DNA from: Paracyclopina nana
Lineage: Eukaryota; Arthropoda; Copepoda; Cyclopoida; Cyclopettidae
Assembly (NCBI GenBank): GCA_019096065.1
Contig: JAGUCH010000001.1
Coordinates: 2,542,001 to 2,606,000, forward strand
Reading direction: 5' to 3'
Length of the DNA stretch: 64,000 bases
A program made the translations under genes and the position numbers. Numbering within the stretch: position 1 is the stretch's first letter; the number at the start of each line of letters is the position of its first letter. The notes below the pieces were generated by a model that did not search any database, was not told where the DNA came from, and saw only the letters and a list, made by a program, of their open reading frames with translations. This document shows, one piece after another, positions 1-10,496 of this stretch.

Positions 1-2894
1 AAGATCTGGAACGGGTAGCCCGCATAATGCGATTTGAGGGTGTGCAGCTGGTTCTTCTGGCCCGGCTTGGACCGCTGGCAAAGGAGGCAGGACTTGACGA
101 CTTCATCGGCCAGACGCGTCATGCCTGGGAAGTAGAAGTGCTGAGCTGCCCTGTGGACCACAGAGTCGCGCCCTTGGTGTCCCATGGTGTCGTGTACGTG
201 GCGGAGGCTGGCTTCCTGCCACTGGCGGGGCACCACCAGCCTCGAGGTTTGCCTCTTCCGATCCAGCAAGCGAAGAGCACCTTGCCGATCCATGGTCATG
301 GAGCTTAGTTGTTCCAGCAGCACGCGGCCTCGAGGTGATGCGGCGTTGAGGTTCTCCTGCGAGGGCGATTGTTTCAGTCGGACCAGCTGCCTCAAGAGGA
401 CCAGGTCGTCGTCCTCCTCCTGAGCCGCAGCCCACGCTTCCGGCTTCGTGGGAATCAGCTTGAGATTAGCCACCCGGAAAAAGTCATCGTCAGAGACGTC
501 GGAGCTGATATGGTCACCCCGCTGTGCCAGGTGGGGCGCTCGGCTGAGGGAATCGGCATTGCCGTGCTTCACTCCCGCCCGGTGCACCACTTCGAAGTCG
601 TAGTTGGAGATGGTGTCGAGCCATCGGCCCAGCATTCCCGTGGGCGCTTCCATGGAGCGGATCCAGAGGAGGGCCCGATGGTCAGTGCGCAGGATGAACC
701 GGCGGTGTTGCAGGTAATACTTGAATTGCTTGATGAAAATTATTACGGCCACCAGCTCGCCCTGATTAGCGGAATAGTTGCTTTGAGCAGCGTTCAACTT
801 TTTGGCGCCGTACAAGATGACTCTTTCCTTGCGATCTTGGACTTGGGAAAGAACCCCCCCAACAGCCCTGTTCTCTTGCGAGAAATCCGTGTCCAGGATG
901 AAAGGGTTAGGCGAAGAGAAGTCCGGATAGGCCAGTACAGGCGCAGAGGTCAGCCTTCTCTTGAGTTCGTCGAAAGCGGCCCGAAACTCCGGGCTGGGTT
1001 GAAAAACATGGTTGTCGCTGGTGCCGTCGTCCTTGGAGAGCTTGTCCGACAGGGGCGCCGCGACATGTTGGTATTTCTCAATGAAGGATCGGTAATAATT
1101 GGCCTTGCCAAGGAAGATACGCAGCTGCTTCCTGGTGTTAGGCAGAGGCCATTCACGGATGAGGTCAATGTAGGCTGGCATGACCTCGAGACCCTGAGGA
1201 GTGACAACATGCCCCAAGTATGTCACTCTGGATTGGAACAGGTGACATTTTGACGGCTTCAACAGAAGTCCTGCTTTCTCGTGGGCCTGCAGCACCAGGC
1301 GCAAGTTGCGGAGGTGGGACTCGAAGTCAGTTGAATGAACTAAGCAATCGTCGAGGTATGGAAGGGCCACGTCCCATGATATGCCCTCCAGGACCGTTCT
1401 GTTAAGGCGGCTGTATGTCTTGGGCGCATTGGTGAGGCCGAAGGGCATCTTGAGGAAGGCGTATGAGCCGTCTCCTGTGGAAAAGGTGGTCTTCTCCACG
1501 TCCTCTGCCCGAATGGGAACCACGTTAAAGGCACCCACCGCATCCAACGTTGAGAATACCGTGGAGCGGGCCAGTCGGCTGAGGTTGTCCCTGACGTCTC
1601 CGATGGGGTGTGAGTCGACTACAGTAGCCTTGTTGAGTTCCCTATAATCCACGCACCATCGCAGCGTGCCGTCCTTCTTGCAAACGGGAACGAGAGGCGC
1701 GGACCACGGTGAAGTGATGGGCGTGATAACTTCTTCATCCAGCCACTTCTGGATCTGTTCCTTCAGGGACGCCTCGAGGTTCGGGTTGATGGGTCGCCGA
1801 CGGATGTTGATGGGCTTAGTCCCAGGCTTAAGGTCTATGGCGTGCTCGACCAGTGTGGTCTGCCCCGTGCGGCCGTCGAATGAAAAGGCTCCGACGTGGG
1901 CCGCGAGCAGGGTGGCGGCTTGAGCCAGCCGCTTGGGGTTATCCTTAAGCATGTCGTTCTCGTTCAGCTTGAAGGTGTCAATGATAAGGTCGGCCTGCTC
2001 GTAACGGCGCTTGGCCTCGGATTCCGACTGCTTCCGGCTGGTACTGCGGGTGGTGACCGGCGTGCGCACCGCGTGCACCGAGGAAGTAGCCTCTGTTCCG
2101 CTGGGGTCGTCGCTTTCTTCGTAGACACGGAGGGTGCCGTAGGTCACTCCACCTTTAAGGCGGAGCGGGTGATCCAGGGGGTTCAGCACCCCAACTGCCA
2201 GGCTGCCGCCGGCCCGCGGCTGGACTAATGCAATGTTCCAGGGCGCCAGCTGCGTCTGCGCAGCAAACTGGGGCTCTGCCTCGAGGGCGGCGGCCCGCGT
2301 GGACCCGTGAGGCCAGTGAGGGGCTACGGCGGCCACCAGGGTGACAGTGCGGGCTGGAATGTTGACGGGCCGCAGGATCCGGATTTCATACTCTTCCTGA
2401 TCCTCGGCGGGTTGGAGGGCGCCCACCAGCGGGATCTGCTTCCCGTGCACGCGCAGGGTCCCTTGGGAGTGGAGCTGGTCGATGCGGTGGTGGCTCAAGA
2501 AGGGCCCTGACAAGTTGAAATCCATGGAGAGGTTCCGCACCACTGCGGGTCGGATAGAGAAGGAGTGAGGGTGATTGCCCAGCTGCACTCGCAGTGGCTG
2601 CCGTAACTCCCCTAGGACCTGGAGACGTTGCTGTGCGTGGGCGGTGCCCACCGCGGGCATGTCGAGCATGGGCCGGAGACCGTGGGGAAGAACTCCAAGT
2701 CGGCGGGCAAAATTCTCGGAGATGCACGTGCGCCAGCTGTTGCCGCTGTCGACCAGGGCCCGAGCCTTGATCTTGCCGATGCGAATCGGGACTTGAGCCA
2801 TGAATCGTTGATGGCTGGCGATGTGGTCGAGAGCTGCTAATATGGAGGAAGGTGAGGGGACCCGGCTGGAGCTCTCTACAACCGGGTCGAGTCG
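1..2894 (-). CDS. pol: Retrotransposon Pol (PR-RT-RNase H-integrase), partial
   Basis: The frame is open from an upstream stop near 2908 to the left edge, and it lies in -1 relative to gag. In order it shows an aspartic protease active site (D-S-G within ALVDSGNS, about 2765), a reverse transcriptase with FSTLDAVGAF and the catalytic YLDD box (about 1345-1360), and RNase H. RNase H acidic positions are seen in FILDTD, GELVA, RTDHRAL and NADSLSR. An integrase H2C2 zinc domain follows (His...GHQGRD...CLLC, near 50-190). The integrase core is cut off by the window edge. Pol has no ATG of its own near its start; the first in-frame ATG (2801) lies at the protease, so expression as a Gag-Pol fusion by -1 frameshifting is inferred. 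Confidence 0.92.
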
Positions 2895-4246
2895 TTTCCC
2901 GGTGCCGCATCATCCGAGACCTCGGATTCGGGTTCCTCCTTGGGCGTGGCCTCGTAGATTTCATTGACTCGAGCCTTCTTGTTGGTCTTGCCCGACGAGC
3001 CTTGCCGATCGGAGGTCCTTTTCTGGTCGGAGGCGCGCCTTCGTCCTCGACCTCGGGAACTCTGCCCTCGACCCGCCTGGTCCTTGTTGAGGGAAGCTGC
3101 GTGAGCCCACTTGTCGATCTTGGGGTCGTAGCGGCCAGTACGTTTGTCGGAGTCGAGGGTCCTGCATTCGCTCTTGCGGTGGCCCTTACGCTCGCAGTAG
3201 AAGCATACGATCGTGGAGTCGTCGCCGGTTCCGGGAATCATGGCGGCAACGCGGCCTTTACCTTGCCCCAACGACAACCAACATTCAGCCTGACTGGCGG
3301 CTTCCAAGGCATCGGCCATGGTGGTGAATTTGTGCCCGGCGATGCCCATGACCACATCCTTGCGGTGAAGCTTGGTCACAAACATACGGATCAAGTCGGG
3401 ATAGGTCTCGACCTCCTTGGCCAGCTCAGGCTTGGCGCGGACGAAGATGCTACGCAGTCTAGCGTGCCATTGGGGAATCCCTTCATCAGAGCGCTGGTGG
3501 GCCGTTTCGAGGGCTATACGGGCCACCTGGGACGACGTGGCGGTGACGAAGAACCTCTCGTAGGCGTCGAGCAGGTGCTTGAGGGTGAAGCTTTCGTCCG
3601 TCAGGAACAGATCTACCTCATTGATAGTGCGAAGTGCCGCACCCACCATGGCATGCTTGACCTCCAGTTTCTTGGTGGCCTCGGTGTCCTTGGACCCCAA
3701 GAAGGTGGCTTCCACATGAAGGCGGAAGGTGAGCCACTTGTCAGCTTCCGTGTCCTCGAACTTCTCGAGTTTGCGCTTGCGCCCAGAACGAGCAGCGGCG
3801 TTTTCAGCCTCGAGACGGCGGGTGTTGATCTCCAGGAGCCGTAGCTCGGCCTCCTGTTTGCGGGCCTGTGCATCCGCCTGCCGCTGGGCCTCTATGGACT
3901 TCAGGAATTGCAGCAGCATCAACTGCGATAGCCCCTCAGTGTCGGGGTTGGCGCCAGCCGGGTTGGTCTCAGCTGGTTGGTTGGGCGGATCCGTCCTAGC
4001 CCCGGACCCGGGGCGAGGCCTGGTCCCGGTAGCGGCCTCGACGGCCGATCCTTGGTTCCGCGGAAACCCAAGAGGGTCTAGGCCAGGGCGGCTCCCGGCG
4101 GCGGCCCCGTGGGCCCCGAGGGTGCTTAAATCGGCTTCGAAGCGTTGTTGGAGCCCGGTGGGGTGTGGCCCCAACTCGTGGCTGTCTGGGGACGCCCCGA
4201 GCTCCTCGTTTGCGGAGGTGTGAGGAGGAGATCGTTCGACAGGCAT
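2876..4246 (-). CDS. gag: Retrotransposon Gag polyprotein
   Basis: This is an open frame of 456 codons. The first 130 residues or so are Pro/Gly-rich. A Glu/Arg/Ala-rich helical stretch that looks like a coiled coil follows (about residues 135-185), then a capsid-like helical region (about 185-330). A CCHC zinc knuckle is visible (C-F-Y-C, four residues, H, four residues, C; about residues 345-358), followed by a basic Arg/Ser/Lys-rich tail. Gag builds the virus-like particle and the knuckle binds element RNA. The start at 4246 is the first in-frame ATG after the LTR and gives a short leader. The frame ends just after a frameshift heptamer, so most ribosomes should make Gag alone. No close named family could be assigned by eye. 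Confidence 0.9.
   Translation of the reverse strand: MPVERSPPHTSANEELGASPDSHELGPHPTGLQQRFEADLSTLGAHGAAAGSRPGLDPLGFPRNQGSAVEAATGTRPRPGSGARTDPPNQPAETNPAGANPDTEGLSQLMLLQFLKSIEAQRQADAQARKQEAELRLLEINTRRLEAENAAARSGRKRKLEKFEDTEADKWLTFRLHVEATFLGSKDTEATKKLEVKHAMVGAALRTINEVDLFLTDESFTLKHLLDAYERFFVTATSSQVARIALETAHQRSDEGIPQWHARLRSIFVRAKPELAKEVETYPDLIRMFVTKLHRKDVVMGIAGHKFTTMADALEAASQAECWLSLGQGKGRVAAMIPGTGDDSTIVCFYCERKGHRKSECRTLDSDKRTGRYDPKIDKWAHAASLNKDQAGRGQSSRGRGRRRASDQKRTSDRQGSSGKTNKKARVNEIYEATPKEEPESEVSDDAAPGNDSTRL
2894..2900 (-). promoter_or_regulatory. -1 ribosomal frameshift heptamer GGGAAAC
   Basis: On the minus strand the heptamer reads G-GGA-AAC in the gag frame, the X-XXY-YYZ pattern of canonical -1 slippery sites. 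It lies 18 nt upstream of the gag stop. A -1 slip enters the pol frame, which is closed a few codons upstream and open for 2.9 kb downstream. A downstream stimulatory RNA structure was not modelled. Confidence 0.75.
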
Positions 4247-4354
4247 GATGAATGAGCGGCGGCTGCAGAAGCGAAAGGGGTTGGCTTAAGGCCTTGGTGA
4301 AAGTAAGTGAATGAATATTTACCGAGAGTGGCGTAAAAAGCGCGAGAGCAGGGG

Positions 4355-5027
4355 TGTAACAACTTGGAGTGAATCCAAGGAACTGTGTCTTTTCCCCCTG
4401 GTACTCGATCTTTTATAGCCTCTCTCATCCCCTGTGCAGCGGCCGCTCACCCGCAGCATCCGCTGCATTTTTCCGACCCTCGGGTGATCGTTTTAGCATG
4501 GCAATTGAAATTGTTTGTGCGATCCGGTCCTCGATAGGAGATTTTGACGATCGTAAAACAAGAAGGTTGTTTGGAGCGACTGCTGTGCATGCGAGAATAA
4601 TGGCTTTTAGTGCGTTGACAGACAATCTTGATAATTGCCTTGCACATGTGAAGCACAGCATGCAGCCCTCATAAAGGGGCCAGTTTTACGGCTTGTTTAT
4701 TGGCGCTCTCTTGCCTCACTGCAAGATGGCCGATGCGTAAATTGCAGCAGCAGCAATTATGCGTTGAAATGCATTGAAATGGAGCGGCTCTGGCTCTGCC
4801 TCAGGGGATTGCTGGCCCGCCCTGTGTGGCTTCTGGGCGACCGCGGCCTCGAGGCCGTCGATCGTGACGTGCGGGGGTGTGGCCGACCCGGCAGTTCGCT
4901 GCGCAGGTATTCGAATCGAATTGGGAGCATGAGAATGAGCAGAGAATTGATCGTGCTGATCGAATTTGATTTATTAGCATTTGCGATGCATGTATAGTGA
5001 CTAGCTCTCATTTAGTGGCTCGTTACA
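4355..5027 (-). repeat. LTR of the Ty3/gypsy element (673 bp)
   Basis: The boundaries are set by short inverted termini, TGTAAC at 4355-4360 and GTTACA at 5022-5027. On the minus strand the LTR begins TGTAAC and ends GTTACA. A TATA-like box lies inside at 4411-4420. The sequence just downstream on the minus strand (CCCCTGC...) does not start with TGG, so no ordinary tRNA primer-binding site was recognised. With only one LTR in view, the ends cannot be checked against a partner. Confidence 0.65.
4411..4420 (-). promoter_or_regulatory. TATA-like box in the LTR
   Basis: GGCTATAAAA on the minus strand sits about 55 nt before the LTR end and about 165 nt before the gag ATG. Transcription would start some 30 nt downstream, near 4385, still inside the LTR. 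This is inferred from position and motif only. Confidence 0.5.
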
Positions 5028-5414
5028 CTTTTCTGTTGAGTGATGCGATGCCCACTGTGTTATGCGCTTCCGGTGGTCCGGGGTAGATGGCCTCTTCCCA
5101 AGGGCACCCGGCCTCGACGCGGAAACGGTCCTGGTGTTTGGACCCAGGGGGCACAGCATCCGCACTCGGTGTCTCGAGGGACGACGCGGGTGGCGGGATC
5201 TGCTGCCCAAGCTGCTCCCTCTCGTGAGCTTCTGGTAGCCTCAGCCACCGTAGCCTCAGCGAGGGTGAGGTTGGTGTTCGTGGCATACTTTCAGCCGGAA
5301 CGCACTAATATTGCTTCCTCTCCCCGGTCTTATTTGGTCGTTGTCGGAAACAACGACTTCCCCAGGGATGGAGGCGGGAGCGAAGGTACGCAGGCTCGGG
5401 ATCCTGCTACATGA
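5028..5414 (-). pseudogene. Probable retroelement pol-tail remnant with polypurine tract
   Basis: This GC-rich stretch directly precedes the LTR start on the minus strand. Its last bases form a purine run (AGAAAAG) touching the TGTAAC terminus, as a polypurine tract does before a 3' LTR. A Pro/Arg/Glu-rich frame of about 88 codons (5286-5023) runs to a stop made by the first LTR bases. This is what the end of an internal region followed by a 3' LTR would look like. The right limit is approximate, where base composition changes to host-like. No conserved integrase motif was seen in it. Confidence 0.45.
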
Positions 5415-5515
5415 TGCATGTGGGAAGGCTGATCTTAGCTCCCTTCATAGTTGATGACGATGAAAAAAGTGAAAATTAACACCCAGTCATGCTCCATATT
5501 TTTTGCCTTTTCCAG

Positions 5516-8196
5516 AACGGAGATACTGCCCTTCACATCGCGGCTGCAATGGGTCGTCGGAAATTGACCCGAGTGCTCCTCGAGTCTGGATGCAACAAGG
5601 ACGTACGAAACAAGGTACGCCAAAGACCCCACACACTCATACATATAGCTTATATTGGTGAAAGTGCTGCAGTGCTATTTTATGGCTAAGAGAATTTGCG
5701 CTCAATGGACGTTGCGGTTACGACGGTTGCATAACTAAACATTTAGGAAATTATCTATACTCTTTCTAGCAAAACGAGACTGCAGTGGAGATTGCTCAGA
5801 GGAAAAATTTGCATGACATCATGCAAATCCTGCAAAACTTCAACAATAAAAACCGAAGGGCCACGGGCAACTTGAACAACAACAATCTGCTCAAGTTCCC
5901 GGAGAAATCCGTGGATGACACATTGACCGAGGAGGACTTTGACGTCGACGCCATCATCCAGGATGTCTCGTACAATCCAGACAAGAGGAGTTCAGGCTCG
6001 TCAAAGGAGAACTACCATCACAGGAGGAAAAGCAGGAAAACCACTCAAGGCAGAAAGAGACACTATAATGATCCTGACCAGCTTATGGACTCTGACAGCT
6101 TTTCCCCCTATGGCTACCATCCCCAGTTGGCAGAGTTGGACGAAATGTTCCGCAGAAATCCTCGTGCAATCAAAGACATCATGGACCAGTTGAATCCGGG
6201 GGAACAGTTCTACCTCGATTTGGCTGGAAACGTGCGAAAAGGTCCCAGTGCCCGTAATCGCGACTGCTACTGTGCTCCGGTGTTTGCCAAGTTCGAAAAG
6301 AGGCTGGAGAAGGACAAGAAGGAGCTCATCAAGCACATCGACATGAGCCAAATGAAGCTCAACTCGAAAATAGCTTCTCTGGAGAAAAGGACAAAGGAGC
6401 AATTGTTCGGGCTCAACCAGTCCATGAAAGAGTCTTTTGCGGCTGAGCGTGGCGAGTGCCAAGACCGAATGGAACGACGAGCACTCAGGGAGAGGATCGC
6501 GATTGAAAGACAACAGGTACACTAATCTATCATTTTTTCGGTAATTGGCACGCCTATGCTGCTTCGAAGCATACACACTAAAAGTTGTCTATCAGCTCAA
6601 ATCTCGGAAAATAATAGATTGGTAGGCAAGATGAGTAATGGAAAAACAACTGTTTTTGAGGAGCGCACCACGCCCAGGTTAATACAATTCGGATAATTTT
6701 TATCTCGTCCTCCATTGTTGTAGGTGTTGAGAGATGTGGCATTGAAACGAGAATTGGCTATTTGGTTGGATGCCAAGCTAACTGAAATTGAAAGAAGGAA
6801 CAATCTGGACGCAAAAAATGCCGCTCTTCTACGAAGCATGGCCATCAAGAGATTAACCAAGTTCAAGAGGAGCAAAAATGTAAATCACAAAAAAATATTT
6901 CACAATTACTTGACCAATATACTTTAATACTAGGACAATAATGGGGCTTTGAGGAGAGCGCACAGCGAGGAACTTTTATCTGAAGTCGGAGTCACGGATC
7001 ATTCCGGATCGTCAAGTATTTGCCAAAGTCCGGATAAGAATAGCATGGATCACCAGGACTTGTCTCTGCTCCAAGTGTCCGATCATCCAAGGATGAGGCA
7101 TTGCAGTGCTGATGGCAATGAGGAGAACAACTATGAAAACTTTGCACACGATCTCAGTTCAAACGGCCTCACCTACCTGCCCTGGTCTCCAATGACAAAC
7201 ACTCGAGACTTGGCAAACTCCACTCAAGGCCTCTTGGTCAACTCGAGGCCGAGTTCAACGTCAATGTCGCCTGAACGGCGGCTGGACATTGTCCTGGGAT
7301 CAGCATCCGGATCTGGATCCGAAATCAGCCGCTTCAGCGACCAGAATCCCGGCTTCAAGCAAATGGCTAGGCCCATCCCAACCTTCAACTCTTTTGGGAT
7401 CCATCAGGACCCAATTGAAGCTGAGGAGGTCCACAGAGCAAGACCAGCCTATGTTCCTACCCCTAGTCCAGGAGGTGAAAGTGACCAAGACCTTGCTCCA
7501 CCTTTGCCAGCCAGGCACAATCAACCACCCATTCAAGCCCAGTCCTCTTCCCAACCTTTGCCTTACTTTCCATTCCACCAATTTCCTGGGAGATCAGTGA
7601 AACCAATGCGTAAGTCTGCACTTAGCCTAGTTTAGAAATGAAAGCCAACCACTGATTATGGATTGTTTCAGTTGCTCCCCTGGATGAAAATGACTACAGT
7701 CCAGGAGAGGACCAAGCTGACAGCATTGGCAGCTCTGGTGGGGCCAAATCAAAATTGAGGCTATCCTCAGCCGACCACAACGGCGGAGACTTTCCTTCGT
7801 TACTCAATGTTCCCTTGGGATCCGATGGCCAGGCCTCACATGACAGTCATAATGATTCCGGATACTCAACTAGATTTGGCTACTCTGCTGGCCCCTCTCC
7901 TAGTCTGTCAGGTACGATTCCATCTCATATACATCAATGAGGAAAACCATTGCAGAGGATACGTTTTAATTTATGTAGGCTCACGACCAGAGAGTAGCGA
8001 AGGGGACCATCCCCATTATCAAAATGGCAATACTCCACTTTTGTTGGACCCGATGGCAATCAGCATGATTCCAGCAGAATACGACCAGCCTATCAAGGCC
8101 AAGAAACCGTCCATGATCGAAAAAGTCACCAATGGGTTCTCTAAGCTTCACTTAACCAGCAACAATTCCTTTGGGCCCAAAGGAAGCCTCGTTTGA
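5516..8196 (+). CDS. ANKRD6/diversin-like ankyrin-repeat protein, 3' part
   Basis: Exons: 5516-5614, 5770-6516, 6724-6879, 6934-7609, 7672-7911, 7979-8196 (712 codons with stop). The 99-bp first visible exon is exactly one 33-residue ankyrin repeat (NGDTALHIAAAMGRRKL...). The next exon starts as another repeat (NETAVEIAQRKNLHDIMQIL). A conserved segment with CYCAPVFAKFEKRLEKDKKE follows and then charged, coiled-coil-like helices. The last 350 residues are Ser/Pro-rich and look disordered. The layout fits diversin/Diego proteins, which act in planar cell polarity and Wnt signalling at the cell cortex. Upstream ankyrin exons must lie left of the window, so the retroelement at 1-5027 is probably inside an intron. 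The family call is by recognition of the region after the repeats, not by search. Confidence 0.72.
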
Positions 8197-8850
8197 CACC
8201 ATGAAGATGTGTATTATTAGCATGGCTGTGATGAAAAATTCTATGTATAAAAGAAGTACAACAATACACTTACCAAAAAAAAAATAAGCTGAAAAATCCG
8301 CTTTTATCAGTTCTTGCCAGGGCTCTTTTTTCCTTTGGTGGCTGGAATATGCCTTTAAGTAACTTGCATAGTGGCTTTTGGAGCAGACTTGGCTTTCATC
8401 CAATTACTTCCCTTACAAAAGCGCTAACTTCCTTCGTCAGGCTATTTAGAAACGGAAGAAAACATCAACAGCATGCATCCCTAACTTGTTTTACTAAACA
8501 TGCCATTACCTTAATGAGGGACGCAAGAATTCTTGGCAGAGTAAAAAATAATCGTGGACGTCCCTTATTTAAAAGTACGTTATCAAGCATTTAATCCACG
8601 TTGTGGCAATATAATGTTGAGAAGCCTGATCTGCAGCATATACGTGGTAGCCAATTAAAAAGGGCTTCAAAAAACTTTCGGCTAGAATAGATTATGATTC
8701 ATTTTGTCAAAAAACTTTGCTAGTAGGAAAAAGGAGGGAAAATTAAGATTTAATTAGACTAATGAGGCAGGTGAAAATGCGGTGAAAATCGTCTTCGTTA
8801 TCTCCAAACTTGAAGTTTGACCCACTCGTTTTGCTGATAACACAACCGAA
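8197..8850. other. Intergenic, no gene seen
   Basis: AT-rich DNA between the 3' end of the ankyrin gene and the SDR gene. Only short frames without family signatures are present. Confidence 0.6.
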
Positions 8851-10193
8851 ATGGAGGATTGGAATTGGAAGCCAAGATATGATTTGGATTTGACACAAAG
8901 GTGTGTGGCCATAATTGGTTTTTCGTGGCTTTTCTCCATTGTGGCATACCCTCTACTAAGTGTCATCGGCTTTCAATGCCTTCTACGAGCCCCTCTGGAC
9001 TTTGTAACAATTCTTTTCATTCTTGCTGCGATCATGAGGTCCTCCATTCAATACAGTCCCAAGGGAAAGCCAGTCCTGGTCACAGGTTCGAAAAAGCATT
9101 ACACAAAATCTATTACAGAAAGACAATGATGTAATTTCTAAAAGGCTGTGACTCTGGATTTGGCTTTAAATTGGCGCAGGAGTTGCATAAGCTCGGATTC
9201 CAGGTATTTGCTGGCTGCCTTTTCAGTGGCAAAGATGGAGCAAAGCAATTAGCTGACATTGGCATTGAAGTGATTCAGCTGGACGTCACTAAGGAGGTCG
9301 AGTGGAGCAACGCAGTTGAGCACATTCGAGAGAAAACTGGGAAACTATGGGGCCTCGTGCACAATGCTGGGTGGTCAACTTTCGGCGAGATCGAATGGGT
9401 TCACATGGATACTTATCGCAGGATTGCTGAAATCAACACTTTCGGCATTATTCTGGGGACTCAAAAAGTTCTGCCACTCATCAGGCCGAATAAGGGACGC
9501 ATTGTGACCATTACGAGTGGCCTCGTGCGGGGAGCAACTCCCTCACGATCGCCCTATGTATTCACCAAATATGCAATTGTCGGCTTCATTGAGTGTTTGC
9601 GCTACGAGATGAAAAGATTCGGAGTTGAGGTAAATTCTTCAAAAAACCACGCGTCTCCCCCAATCCAATTGGGTGTACTCCAGTCTGGAAAAAGCAATTT
9701 TTCGCCTCTGAACCAGAAAAAAAAATACACCATATATACTAGTACAGTAGGAGCTTTAACAGAAGAATTGAGATGCTAGATGGAGCAGGGCCATAGCCGC
9801 TTTCCAATTGAACCCTGATTGAGCTCGGATTGATTTTCCTCCATGCTATTCTTTATATAGGTGTCCATGATTGAACCAGGGAATTTCCTGGCTGGAACGA
9901 AGTTGTTCGATAGCAGCATCATTGATCAGACCGCGCAGGAAATGTGGTGCAAAATGCCGGATGAAGTGAAACGAGCCTATGGAGAGGATTTCTTCAAGTC
10001 CAGAGTTGAGCTTATGCGAAGCTACAACGGGTCAGGATTGAGGGACTTGAGCCCAGTCATCGAGAGCTACATCAACGGCTTGCTCGATGTTTTCCCCCAA
10101 GTCAGGTACCAGCCAATGACTCTCAGTTTCAAAGTGAGATCATTTGTGGCCACTCATTTGCCAGAGTGGTTTTTCGAGTGGTACTACACGTGA
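8851..10193 (+). CDS. Membrane-anchored short-chain dehydrogenase (BDH/RDH-like, SDR9C type)
   Basis: Exons 8851-9085, 9145-9629 and 9861-10193 give 350 aa. The N-terminus (about residues 20-65) has hydrophobic membrane-spanning stretches. The Rossmann dinucleotide site TGCDSGFG is split by intron 1 (about residues 77-84), followed by LDVTKE and HNAGW. Catalytic Ser is in VTITSG and the YxxxK pair in YVFTK. The TGCDSGFG form and the C-terminal layout fit the D-beta-hydroxybutyrate/retinol dehydrogenase group, NAD(P)-dependent enzymes of membranes acting on hydroxy acids, retinoids or steroids. The exact substrate cannot be read from the sequence. The start is the first ATG in frame with the membrane segment. 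Confidence 0.88.
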
Positions 10194-10205
10194 TGAAGAC
10201 GAGTG

Positions 10206-10211
10206 AATAAA
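10206..10211 (+). terminator. Poly(A) signal AATAAA
   Basis: A canonical hexamer 13 nt after the SDR stop codon. It would give a very short 3' UTR. Confidence 0.6.
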
Positions 10212-10496
10212 TTTGGCCAAAATTAGCTTTATTGTTGTTGTGCTCTAGCTTTGACGAAAAAAAAGTTGCCCATGAATGAAAATGTAAATTACACGGGCCT
10301 GCTCAGAAATGGTGGTGGCGGACAATGGGAAGAAAAAGCCAAGAAAAGCTAATTTGGCCGAAAAAAGGGCCTTTCTATGCAAGGCCGGGGACAACGGAGA
10401 GCTGTACGTTGTTCTGAGAGAGGAAATCATTTAAAAGGACGCGGCAATTCGCTCAGACGTCCAGTTTCATTCAAGAAGGTGGCAAAACAACCGAAT

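Larger units (their letters stand above)
1..5027 (-). mobile_element. Ty3/gypsy LTR retrotransposon, 3' part outside window
   Basis: Read on the minus strand the order is LTR (5027-4355), a leader of about 110 nt, gag (4246-2876), then protease, reverse transcriptase, RNase H and the integrase zinc-binding domain running off the left edge. This gag-PR-RT-RH-IN order is that of Ty3/gypsy elements. I found no stop codon in gag or in the visible pol frame, so the copy looks recent. Its GC content is clearly higher than that of the flanking host DNA. It lies antisense to the ankyrin-repeat gene whose exons begin at 5516. No TSD can be checked because the 3' LTR is not in the window. No env-like frame can be assessed. 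Confidence 0.93.

Noticed and set aside
369..1253. 294-codon plus-strand frame over the left edge
   Set aside because: It is the antisense shadow of the RT/RNase H region; the minus strand carries all catalytic motifs.
2852..3844. 330-codon plus-strand frame
   Set aside because: Antisense shadow of gag in GC-rich DNA, with no domain of its own.
4340..4354. Self-priming (Tf1-like) primer site after the LTR
   Set aside because: A six-base complementarity (CCCCTG with CAGGGG near the likely RNA start) exists but is too short and occurs more than once nearby.
4369..4997. Several frames of 70-120 codons between 4369 and 4997
   Set aside because: They lie within the LTR on both strands and share no known motif.
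7289..7600. Overlapping frames in the ankyrin gene's last exons
   Set aside because: Shadows of the Ser/Pro-rich coding exon 6934-7609, which closes in frame with its neighbours.
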